Below, piece after piece: positions 37,500-45,143 of a DNA stretch of 64,000 bases; the stretch's first letter is position 1, and the number at the start of each line of letters is the position of its first letter. Source of the DNA: Streptomyces sp. NBC_00162 (lineage in GTDB: Bacteria > Actinomycetota > Actinomycetes > Streptomycetales > Streptomycetaceae); the NCBI RefSeq assembly GCF_024611995.1, contig NZ_CP102509.1, forward strand, positions 1,178,001 through 1,242,000. Direction: 5' to 3'. The notes beneath the pieces were generated by a model that saw nothing but the letters and a program-made list of their open reading frames with translations, did no database searches and had not been told where the DNA came from. The position numbers and the translations under genes were made by a program.

Positions 37500-37590
37500 G
37501 CGCTGACTCCCGAAAGAGGGTCGTGATGCCGTGAAGTGCGGGACGCCGCCGAATATATGAACGCACCGACCACGCCGTCAATGACAATTT

Positions 37591-37625
37591 GATCGGAATC
37601 GATCGAATCGATCGGTTCGATTGCC
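37591..37625. promoter_or_regulatory. Reiterated GATCG sites in the divergent GH35/regulator gap
   Basis: The sequence GATCGGAATCGATCGAATCG (37591-37610), followed by ATCGGTTCGATTG, holds three to four spaced copies of (A)TCGATCG, including the palindrome TCGATCGA (37599-37606). It lies between the divergent GH35 gene and the DeoR-type regulator gene and is the likely operator for that regulator. A related TTCGATCGGATTG occurs again at 38867. Confidence 0.6.
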
Positions 37626-37666
37626 TATGATGGAGCTGACGGAACGGCAGAGCGCAGGGGGACACC

Positions 37667-38790
37667 TTGAGACCACACGTAGACCAGCGTCAGGCGCAGG
37701 TGCTCGCGCTCGTCCGGGCGCGGGGCAGTGTGCGCGTCGCGGACCTGGCCCGGGAGCTGGGCATCTCCCCCGTCACCCTGCGGCGGGACATCGAGGCGAT
37801 GGCGGCGCGGGGCGAGATCCAGCGGATGCACGGGGTGATCAGCCGGGTGGAGGCGGGCGCGGCCCCGGCGGCCGGCCGGGCGGGCACGGGGGAAGCCGGG
37901 TCCTCGGCCACGGCCGGTCACGGAGCTTCGGCCGGTGGCGGCGAGGGGCTCGTGATCGGGATGGTGGTGCCCACGACCGAGTACTACTACGCCGATGTCG
38001 TACGAGGGGCCCGCGCGGCCGTGGAGGCCCGCGGCGCCCGGCTGACGGTGGGGCTGACCCGGTACCTGCCGGGCGAGGACCGGACCCAGGCGGACCGGCT
38101 GTTGTCCACCGGGGCGCACGGGCTGCTGCTGACCCCGAACTGGGAGGCCGGGTCGCCCGGGCCCGGGGAAGGGGCCTGGACGGTGGAACTCCCGGTTCCG
38201 ACCGTCCTGGTGGAGCGGTGGGCGCCGCCGGGGCATCCGGCGGCGGCACTGGACCGGGTGGCCTCCGACCACGCGCACGGCGCGGCCCGGGCGGTGCAGC
38301 ACCTCGTGGGGCTGGGGCACCGGCGGATCGCACTGGCCAGCCGGACCACGCCCACCACGGCGCGGCTGCGGGCCGGGTACGAGGCTGCCGTGGCCGCGCT
38401 CGGGCTGGAGCCCGCGCCTCCGTGGCCGCCGGCCGGGCCGGGCCCGCTCTCGGACGCGGACGCGTTCTCCCGGACTCTGGAGTACCTGTGCCAGGCGGTG
38501 TCCGCTGGCGGGGTGACCGCGGCCCTGATCCACAGCGACACCGACGCGATCATGCTGATCCCGCGGCTCCAGGCGCGGGGGTGCGGGTGCCCGAGGACCT
38601 GGCCGTGATCACGTACGACGACGAGGTCGCCGGGATGGCCGACGTACCGCTGTCGGCGGTGGCGCCAGCCAAGCGCGAGGTGGGCGCCCGCGCGGCGGAC
38701 CTGCTGCTGGACCGGCTGTCGGGCGAGGGTCCGGAGGAGGGCCCCCGGCAGCACCTGGAACTGCTGCCGCGGCTGACCATCCGCCCCTAG
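37667..38790 (+). CDS. Hybrid regulator: DeoR-type HTH with LacI-type sensor, one frameshift
   Basis: About 374 residues from TTG 37667 (AGGGGG upstream). The DNA-binding part is a DeoR-type winged helix (QRQAQVLALVRARGSVRVAD, ARELGISPVTLRRDIEAMAA), while the sensor (from about residue 90) is a periplasmic-binding-protein-like LacI domain (LVIGMVVPTTEYYYADVVRG; ASDHAHGAARAVQHLVGLGH). The frame breaks at the five-G run 38577-38581; six G would continue LQARG into VRVPEDLAVITYDDEVAGMA. DeoR-HTH/LacI-sensor hybrids occur in actinobacterial sugar loci. It probably controls the divergent GH35 gene. Confidence 0.88.
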
Positions 38791-38866
38791 GGGGACCGGC
38801 GGGGCTCGGGCGGGCGGCGGAGCCGGGGACCGCCGGGCGGAGCCGCTCACGCTCCGAACTGATTAC

Positions 38867-38890
38867 TTCGATCGGATTGCGCATTCGATC
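38867..38890. repeat. Direct repeat TTCGATC related to the upstream operator
   Basis: TTCGATC occurs at 38867-38873 and 38884-38890, 17 bp apart, inside TTCGATCGGATTGCGCATTC. It resembles the sites in the GH35/regulator gap, but lies between two convergent 3' ends, where no promoter is expected. Confidence 0.45.
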
Positions 38891-38926
38891 TTGGCCGAGG
38901 TCCGGGCCGGCCTGCTCGGCCTGACC

Positions 38927-39718
38927 TCACGGGGCGCTGCCCGCCACCAGCTTCGCCAGGTGCTCCCGCCCTCGGGCGAGCTGACCGGGCAGCTCGGCCG
39001 CCTCGGGGTACCAGCGTTTCTCGTACTCCCAGCAGAGCCAGCCGCCGGCCGGCGCGGCGGCCACCACTCCGGCCAGCGGCAGTACTCCGGCGCCGAGCCC
39101 GAGCGGGGTGAGCTCGTACGCCGAGACCACGTCCTTCACCTGTATGTAGCCCAGGTGTGCGGCCAGGGCCTGCCGCGACCGCTCGGGGGACTCGCCTCCG
39201 AGCCAGGTGTGCAGTACGTCCCACAGCGCGCCCGCAGCCGGATGCGCGACCTGGTCCAGGACCCGGGCGGCGGCGGCCCCGGTGCGGTGGGAGTCGTGGG
39301 TCTCCAGCAGGATCCGCACACCGTGCCGCTCGGCGAAGGGCGCCGCTGCGCGCAGTCTGCGCACGGCGTTGGCGTCGGCGGTCGCCTCGGGCAGGTCCCG
39401 GCCGCCCGGGAAGACCCGTACGCAGGGGGCTTCGAGGTCGGCGGCGAGCCGGACCAGCGCTCGCAGTTCGGCGAGGACCGGCTCGTCGGCACCGGCCGCG
39501 GCCACCTTGGCGTAGCCCGCGACTCCGAGGACGGCGACCCCGGCGGCGGTGAGGGTCCGCCGTCCGGCGGCGCGTTCGGCTGCCGGGCTGCCCGGGTGCA
39601 GGGGCTCCTCGGGGTGGGCACGCAGTTCCAGGCCGTCGTACCCGTGGTCGGCAGCGAGGGCGGCACTGCGCTCGAGGGGCGTTCCGGGGAGGCCGAGCGT
39701 GGAGATGGCGTACTTCAC
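38927..39718 (-). CDS. Sugar phosphate isomerase/epimerase-type TIM barrel
   Basis: 263 residues from GTG 39718, which overlaps the LacI-gene stop as GTGA. It is an AP-endonuclease-2-like TIM barrel (VKYAISTLGLPGTPLERSAA; HGYDGLELRAHPEEPLHPG; RVFPGGRDLPEA; HGVRILLETHDSHRTG; GALWDVLHTWLGG). Metal ligands fit the Glu in LLETHD, the Asp in WDVLH and the Glu in WLCWEYEKRW. Related proteins are isomerases, epimerases or 3-oxo-glycoside lyases. It is cotranscribed with the LacI-type regulator. Confidence 0.87.
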   Translation of the reverse strand: MKYAISTLGLPGTPLERSAALAADHGYDGLELRAHPEEPLHPGSPAAERAAGRRTLTAAGVAVLGVAGYAKVAAAGADEPVLAELRALVRLAADLEAPCVRVFPGGRDLPEATADANAVRRLRAAAPFAERHGVRILLETHDSHRTGAAAARVLDQVAHPAAGALWDVLHTWLGGESPERSRQALAAHLGYIQVKDVVSAYELTPLGLGAGVLPLAGVVAAAPAGGWLCWEYEKRWYPEAAELPGQLARGREHLAKLVAGSAP

Positions 39719-40790
39719 GGGCGGCTCCTTTCGGCCGGGGCAGGTCCGGTGGAGGCGCGCACCATCAGCTCGGTGGGCAGGGTGGTGATCCCGCCCGGGG
39801 GCGGCGGTCGGCGGCCGGTGACCAGCTGGGCGGCGAGTGCGCCCGCCTCGCGCAGGGGGACCCGGACAGTGGTGAGGGCCGGGGCGGTGTCCGCGCAGAA
39901 CGGCAGGTCGTCGAAGCCGGCGACGGAGACGTCCTCGGGAATCCGCAGCCCGGCCTCGCGCAGGGCGGCGGCGACTCCGGTGGCGACGGTGTCGTTGGCC
40001 GCAGCGACCGCGGTGAAGGGGGCTCCGCGGCGCAGCAGTTCGCGGGTGGCGTCGTAGCCCGCGGAGCGAGTGAAAGCGGCGTGCACGGTGAGTTCGGCGC
40101 AGGCCTCGGCGAGGCGGGGGTCGTGCCGCCGCAGGGCGGCCCGGTGACCGGCGAGCCGCTCTCGGGTGGTGCTCAGACCGGGCGGGCCGGCGATGGAGGC
40201 GATGCGCCGGTGTCCGAGAGCAAGCAGGTGCTCGGCGAGGCGGAAGGCGCCGCCGTGGTCGTCGAACGTGAGGGTGGCGACGGGCAGTTCGGCGGGCAGG
40301 GGCAGCGGGGGGCGTCCGCACAGGACCACGGGCGCGCCGGTCGCGGCCAGCCGGGCGACGCGGGCGGCGAGTGCCGCGGTGTGCCCGGGGTCTTCGGGGG
40401 CGCCTCCGGTGAGGACGACTCCGCCGGCCCGCTGGCCCTCCAGCAGGGCGAGGTAGGCCAGTTCGGCCGCGGGGTCCCCCTCGGTGTTGCAGACGACCGC
40501 GAGGCGGCGGGCCTCCCCCGGCCGGTGGGCGCGAGGGCGCTCTGCAGGGACCCGGCGAGGATCCCGAAGAAGCTGTCCGCGACGTCGTGGACGAGGACGC
40601 CGACGAGGTCGGAGGTGGCGGCCGCGAGCGCGCGGGCGGGCCCGTTGGCGATGTAGCCGAGCTCTTCGACGGCCTGCTCCACCCGGGTCCGGGTGCCGCC
40701 GGCCACCGGATATCCGCCGTTGAGCACGCGCGAGACCGTGGCGGGCGACACCCCCGCGCGCACCGCGACCTCGGCCAGGGTCACCGCCAT
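39715..40790 (-). CDS. LacI-family transcriptional regulator, one frameshift
   Basis: About 358 residues from ATG 40790. The LacI helix-turn-helix is clear (VTLAEVAVRAGVSPATVSRV, LNGGYPVAGGTR, VEQAVEELGYIANGPARALA). The sensor domain breaks at the five-C run 40515-40519 (coding strand GGGGG); with six it continues SLQSALAPTGRG into EARRLAVVCNTEGDPAAELA and then VVLTGGAPEDPGHTAALAAR to the end. The two near-identical sites AAGCGCTT around the divergent promoter are its probable operators. It is expected to be induced by a sugar from the locus. Confidence 0.93.
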
Positions 40791-40863
40791 GGCGCACCTC
40801 CCCTTCTCCTGTTCCGGTCATCGTCTCATTCGGTGTGTGGATCTCCATACTCCCAGATTCGGT

Positions 40864-40871
40864 AAGCGCTT
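40864..40871. promoter_or_regulatory. LacI-type operator, upstream copy
   Basis: AAGCGCTT, within GGTAAGCGCTTTCTATC. It shares 13 of 14 bases of the AAGCGCTTTCTATC core with the site at 40930-40941. It sits between the divergent LacI gene and Gfo/Idh operon, upstream of the predicted -35. Confidence 0.65.
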
Positions 40872-40890
40872 TCTATCACTCGTAAGAGTC

Positions 40891-40920
40891 TTGCACTGGC
40901 GATGATCGCGGCCCTAGCCT
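40891..40920 (+). promoter_or_regulatory. Promoter of the Gfo/Idh-DUF993-isomerase operon
   Basis: A -35 TTGCAC (40891-40896) and a -10 TAGCCT (40915-40920) lie 18 bp apart, flanked by the two AAGCGCTT operators. A loop between operators or block of the initiation region would repress it. Confidence 0.55.
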
Positions 40921-40929
40921 GGTCGAAGT

Positions 40930-40941
40930 GAAAGCGCTTTC
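40930..40941. promoter_or_regulatory. LacI-type operator, downstream copy
   Basis: GAAAGCGCTTTC is a perfect 12-bp palindrome, 10 bp after the predicted -10 and 20 bp before the Gfo/Idh start. It is the strongest LacI-family-type operator in the window. Its centre lies 68 bp from the upstream copy. Confidence 0.75.
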
Positions 40942-40961
40942 TATCGAACGGGGAGGACACC

Positions 40962-42113
40962 GTGGACCGCAGGACCATCAAGATCGCCATGAACGGCGTG
41001 ACCGGGCGCATGGGGTACCGCCAGCATCTGGTCAGGTCGCTGCTCGCCCTGCGCGAGCAGGGCGGACTTCCACTGGGAGACGGCACGGTGCTGTGGCCGG
41101 AGCCGGTGCTCGTGGGGCGCCGGGAGCCGGCCCTGCGGGAGATCGCCGAACGGCACGGCCTGGAACACGTCAGCAGCGACCTGGAGGCGGTGCTGGCCGA
41201 TCCGGAGGTCGAGATCTACTTCGACGCCCAGGTGACCAGCGCCCGTGAGACGGCCATCCGGCAGGCCGTGGCGGCCGGCAAGCACGTGTACTGCGAGAAG
41301 CCGACCGCCCTGACCTTCGCGTCCTCGCTCGAGCTGGCGCGGCTGGCCGCGGCCGCCGGGATCAAGCACGGCGTGGTGCAGGACAAGCTGTTCCTGCCCG
41401 GGCTGCTGAAGCTGAGGCGGCTGATCGAGGGCGGCTTCTTCGGCGAGGTCCTCTCCGTGCGCGGGGAGTTCGGGTACTGGGTGTTCGAGGGGGACTGGCA
41501 GCCCGCCCAGCGGCCCTCGTGGAACTACCGCGCGCAGGACGGCGGGGGCATCGTCGCCGACATGTTCCCGCACTGGGAGTACCTGCTGCACGAGCTGTTC
41601 GGCCGCGTCCGCACGGTGCAGGCCCTGACCCGGACACACATAGACCGCAGATGGGACGAGGAGGGCAAGCCGTACGAGGCCACGGCCGATGACGCCGCGT
41701 ACGGGACCTTCGAACTGGAGGGCGGCCCGGTCGCCCAGATCAACTCCTCGTGGGCGGTGCGGGTGCACCGCGAGGAGCTGGTGGAGTTCCAGGTGGACGG
41801 TACGCACGGGTCGGCCGTCGCCGGGCTGCGGAACTGCCGCATCCAGCACCGCGGTGCGACCCCGAAGCCCGTGTGGAACCCGGATCTGCCGCAGACCGAG
41901 GCGTTCCGCTCCCAGTGGCAGGAGGTGCCGGACAACACCCCCGCCGACAACGGCTTCAAGGCCCAGTGGGAGCTCTTCCTGCGCCATGTCGTCCTCGACG
42001 AACCGTGGCAGTGGGATCTGCTGGCCGGGGCGCGCGGAGTACAGCTCGCCGAGCTCGGCCTGCGGTCCTCGGCCGAGGGCCGGCGGCTGCCGGTGCCGGA
42101 GGTGACCCTGTGA
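40962..42113 (+). CDS. Gfo/Idh/MocA-family oxidoreductase
   Basis: 383 residues from GTG 40962 with GGGGAGG upstream. The Rossmann part shows IKIAMNGVTGRMGYRQHLVR (atypical GxxGxxG), QAVAAGKHVYCEKPTALTFA with the catalytic EKP motif (about residue 112), and the C-terminal domain has GGGIVADMFPHWEYLLHELF. Such enzymes oxidise or reduce sugars at C-3 or inositol-like positions with NAD(P). It is first in a three-gene operon with coupled overlaps (GTGA each) and carries the LacI operator. It is not of the canonical inositol dehydrogenase type; the substrate is unknown. Confidence 0.9.
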   Translation: MDRRTIKIAMNGVTGRMGYRQHLVRSLLALREQGGLPLGDGTVLWPEPVLVGRREPALREIAERHGLEHVSSDLEAVLADPEVEIYFDAQVTSARETAIRQAVAAGKHVYCEKPTALTFASSLELARLAAAAGIKHGVVQDKLFLPGLLKLRRLIEGGFFGEVLSVRGEFGYWVFEGDWQPAQRPSWNYRAQDGGGIVADMFPHWEYLLHELFGRVRTVQALTRTHIDRRWDEEGKPYEATADDAAYGTFELEGGPVAQINSSWAVRVHREELVEFQVDGTHGSAVAGLRNCRIQHRGATPKPVWNPDLPQTEAFRSQWQEVPDNTPADNGFKAQWELFLRHVVLDEPWQWDLLAGARGVQLAELGLRSSAEGRRLPVPEVTL

Positions 42114-43267
42114 GCATCCGGCTCCCCTCGGCGGACGGCGGGTACCGCCTGCACCGGCCGAACACCGACACCTTCGCCCCGCTCAGCTGCGGCCCGGCCC
42201 ACAGCCGGAGGTTCTACTCGGCCGCGCACGTGGTCGCCGATCCGCGGACCCCGCAGGGCGCGGCAGAGCCCGCGGTCGACTGGGAGGCGACGCTGGCCTT
42301 CCGCCACCGGCTGTGGGAGCAGGGTCTCGGGGTCGCCGAGGCGATGGACACGGCGCAGCGCGGAATGGGCCTGGACTGGCCCACCGCCGCGGAGCTGATC
42401 AGGCGCTCGGCGGCGGAGGCCAGGGGCGTGGGCGGCCGGATCGTCTGCGGGGCGGGCACCGACCAACTCGCCCCGGATGAAGCGCACTCACTGACGGCGA
42501 TCACCACCGCGTACGAGGAACAGCTCGCGCACGTCGAGTCCTGCGGGGCGGGAGCGGTACTGATGGCCTCGCGGGCGCTGGCCGGCGCGGCTCGCGGCCC
42601 CGAGGACTACCTGGAGGTGTACGGAGGCCTGCTCCGGCAGAGCGCGCGGCCGGTCGTACTCCACTGGCTGGGGCCGATGTTCGACCCGGCACTGGCCGGG
42701 TACTGGGGGCACCACGACCTCGACGCGGCCACGGAGGTCCTCCTGAAGATCATCGCCGACTGTCCGGAGAAGGTGGACGGGATCAAGGTCTCGCTGCTGG
42801 ACGCGGAGCGGGAGGTGGACATCCGGCGGCGGCTGCCGGCCGGGGTGCGCTGCTACACGGGCGACGACTACCACTACCCCGAACTGATAGCGGGCGATGG
42901 GGAGCTGGCCAGCGACGCGCTGCTGGGCATCTTCGATCCGATCGCCCCGATAGCCGCGCGGGCGGCGCTCGCCCTCGACCGGGAGGACGCCGCGGGCTTC
43001 CGGGAGCTGCTGGATCCGACGGTCCCCCTGTCCAGACACCTCTTCGCCCCGCCGACCCGCTTCTACAAGACCGGGGTGGTCCTGCTGGCCTGGCTGGCCG
43101 GGTACCAGGAGCAGTTCAGGATGGTCGGCGGGCTGGAGACGGCGCGGCCCCTGCTCCATCTGGCGACCGCGTACGAACTGGCCGACGGGCTGGGGCTGTT
43201 CCCGGATCCCGAGCGTGCCGAGGACCGGATGCGCGGCCTGCTCGCGATGCACGGGATGGCGTCGTGA
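42110..43267 (+). CDS. DUF993 dihydrodipicolinate-synthase-like protein
   Basis: 385 residues from GTG 42110, overlapping the Gfo/Idh stop by 4 bp. It starts VSIRLPSADGGYRLHRPN and belongs to the DUF993 group, related to class I aldolases of the DHDPS type: GGRIVCGAGTDQLAPDEAHS, AYEEQLAHVESCGAGAVLMA, CPEKVDGIKVSLLDAEREVD (Schiff-base Lys in the family position) and GDDYHYPELIAGDGELASDA. Its position after a sugar oxidoreductase suggests it cleaves an oxidised sugar. The reaction is not established. Confidence 0.85.
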   Translation: MSIRLPSADGGYRLHRPNTDTFAPLSCGPAHSRRFYSAAHVVADPRTPQGAAEPAVDWEATLAFRHRLWEQGLGVAEAMDTAQRGMGLDWPTAAELIRRSAAEARGVGGRIVCGAGTDQLAPDEAHSLTAITTAYEEQLAHVESCGAGAVLMASRALAGAARGPEDYLEVYGGLLRQSARPVVLHWLGPMFDPALAGYWGHHDLDAATEVLLKIIADCPEKVDGIKVSLLDAEREVDIRRRLPAGVRCYTGDDYHYPELIAGDGELASDALLGIFDPIAPIAARAALALDREDAAGFRELLDPTVPLSRHLFAPPTRFYKTGVVLLAWLAGYQEQFRMVGGLETARPLLHLATAYELADGLGLFPDPERAEDRMRGLLAMHGMAS

Positions 43268-44103
43268 AGCCGGCACCGGCGCCGCCGCGGTTCAGCCTCA
43301 ACCAGGAGACGATCCGTCAGTGGTCGCTGCCCGAGCTGGTCGCCGGGTGCGCGGCGGCGGGGGTGGGCGCGGTCGGGCTGTGGCGCGATCCGGTCCGGGC
43401 GTTCGGGGTGCGGGAGACGGCGAAGCTGGTAGCCGGTGCGGGGCTGCGCGTCAGCTCGCTCTGCCGCGGCGGCTTCTTCACCGCCGCCGACCCGGCCGGT
43501 CGGACGGCCGCGCTCGACGACAACCGGCGGGCCGTGGAGGAGGCGGCCGAACTGGGCGCGGCCACGCTGGTCCTGGTCTCGGGCGGGCTGCCCGGAGGTG
43601 ACCGGGACCTGGTGGGGGCGCGCGGGCGGATCGCCGGGATACTCGGCGAGCTGGCTCCGTGGGCCGCCGCGCACGGGGTACGGCTGGGGATAGAGCCGCT
43701 GCATCCGATGTTCGCCTCGGACCGCTGCGTGGTCTCCACCCTCGGCCAGGCGCTGGACCTCGCCGAGCCGTTCCCGGCGGAGCAGGTGGGGGTGGTGGCC
43801 GACTCCTACCACCTGTGGTGGGACGAGCGGCTGCCGGCCGATCTGCTCCGGGCGGGCGAGGGCGGGCGCATCGTGTCCGTCCAGGTGGCCGACTGGGTGA
43901 CTCCGCTCCCCGAAGGCGTGCTGCTGGGGCGCGGGCAGCTGGGCGACGGTTCCATCGACCTGCGGGGCTTCCGACGGCTGGCCGACGCGGCCGGTTATCG
44001 GGGTCCGGTGGAGGTGGAGATATTCAGCCCGGGCCTGTGGGCCCGGGGCGGCACGGAGGTACTGCGGGAGGTGATCGACCGCTACCGCGAGCACGTGGAC
44101 TGA
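43264..44103 (+). CDS. Sugar phosphate isomerase/epimerase-type TIM barrel
   Basis: 279 residues from GTG 43264, coupled to the DUF993 gene (GTGA). The AP-endonuclease-2 fold is indicated by FSLNQETIRQWSLPELVAGC, SLCRGGFFTAADPAGR, RLGIEPLHPMFASDRCVVST and VGVVADSYHLWWDERLPADL, with VEVEIFSPGLW near the end. Metal-binding Glu and Asp/His residues are at the family positions. It is the third gene of the LacI-controlled operon and the second such barrel in the locus. Isomerase, epimerase or 3-oxo-glycoside lyase are all possible. Confidence 0.87.
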   Translation: MKPAPAPPRFSLNQETIRQWSLPELVAGCAAAGVGAVGLWRDPVRAFGVRETAKLVAGAGLRVSSLCRGGFFTAADPAGRTAALDDNRRAVEEAAELGAATLVLVSGGLPGGDRDLVGARGRIAGILGELAPWAAAHGVRLGIEPLHPMFASDRCVVSTLGQALDLAEPFPAEQVGVVADSYHLWWDERLPADLLRAGEGGRIVSVQVADWVTPLPEGVLLGRGQLGDGSIDLRGFRRLADAAGYRGPVEVEIFSPGLWARGGTEVLREVIDRYREHVD

Positions 44104-44124
44104 AGGGTGGTGCGGCGGGGTGCG

Positions 44125-45018
44125 TCAGTTCTCGTAGTCGTACTTCATCCCGATGCCCAGGGTGCCCTGGGCCGGGAGGAGCCCGGCTCCGACGATGTCG
44201 AGGACCGGCGGGAGGAGCAGCTCGGCGAGCCGGGCCACCTCCTGCGGGCTCAGCGCGGCCCACGGGGCGGCGGCGAGCTGGTCGGTGAGCTTCTCGACCG
44301 CGGTGCGCAGTGCCAGTCCCGCCGGGGTGGCCGTGCCGTCCTCGGCCAGCAGGCCCTGGGCGGCGAGACGGCCGCGGGCGGCGCTCCACTCGTCCGCCGT
44401 CCACTGGCGGTTCTCGAACGCCTCGGCCGGGGCGGCTCCGGCGCCGGAGTGCAGGACCAGGGACTCGACGGGATCGAGGTGGTGAGCCTGGAGGGCGGCG
44501 AGGTGGCCGTCGCCCCGGTGTTCGCGCAGGATCGTGGCGGCGTGCCAGAGCACGGAGTGCGGCGCCTCGGGCCAGGGCAGGGACGCGTTGGCGGCGGCCA
44601 GCGGGCGTCCCGCCGTTGCGGCGGCCTGCGCGGCGCGGCGAGCCAGGCGCGCCGCCTCGGCCAGGTCCGGGGAGGCCGTGCGCTCGCCCAGCAGGGTGTC
44701 GAGGGCGCGCCGGGCCGCGGTGGCGCGGGCCTCGAGTACCCGGTCCGCCGGGGCGGTGTGCCAGGCACGGTCGACGTACCGCTGCACCATGCGCGGGCTG
44801 AAGGAGTAGAAGAGGGCGCTGACCAGCTCTGCTTCGGCCGGCCCGAGCGGGGCGGCCCGGAAGACGAAGTACATCGGCCATCGCTCGTCCGTGGGGTAGC
44901 CGAGGGCCGCGGCCTCCTCGTAGCACTCGGGAGCGAAGCAGACGATCGCGTGGACGGGTTCCAGCAGCTGCCACAGCTGCCGGACGGCACCCAGGTCGTG
45001 TACGGCGTCGTACGTCAT
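44125..45018 (-). CDS. SCO6745-family protein
   Basis: 297 residues from ATG 45018 with a purine-rich GGGGGAAAG upstream. It starts MTYDAVHDLGAVRQLWQLLE and follows the Streptomyces SCO6745 family: PVHAIVCFAPECYEEAAALG, VFRAAPLGPAEAELVSALFY, WPEAPHSVLWHAATILREHR and HRGDGHLAALQAHHLDPVES. It is helical, with a winged-helix-like C-terminal half (RLAAQGLLAEDGTATPAGLA). No reaction is known for the family. It converges with the isomerase gene. Confidence 0.82.
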   Translation of the reverse strand: MTYDAVHDLGAVRQLWQLLEPVHAIVCFAPECYEEAAALGYPTDERWPMYFVFRAAPLGPAEAELVSALFYSFSPRMVQRYVDRAWHTAPADRVLEARATAARRALDTLLGERTASPDLAEAARLARRAAQAAATAGRPLAAANASLPWPEAPHSVLWHAATILREHRGDGHLAALQAHHLDPVESLVLHSGAGAAPAEAFENRQWTADEWSAARGRLAAQGLLAEDGTATPAGLALRTAVEKLTDQLAAAPWAALSPQEVARLAELLLPPVLDIVGAGLLPAQGTLGIGMKYDYEN

Positions 45019-45143
45019 ATCGCTTTCCCCCAGGGTCGGTTGAGGCGTGGCAGGGCAGGGGGTCAGCCTAGGCGCCGACGGGCGGTACGGGGCCGGGCGG
45101 GGCGGTGGGAGTGGGGGCGGAAGGGTGACATAACGTGCCCTCC

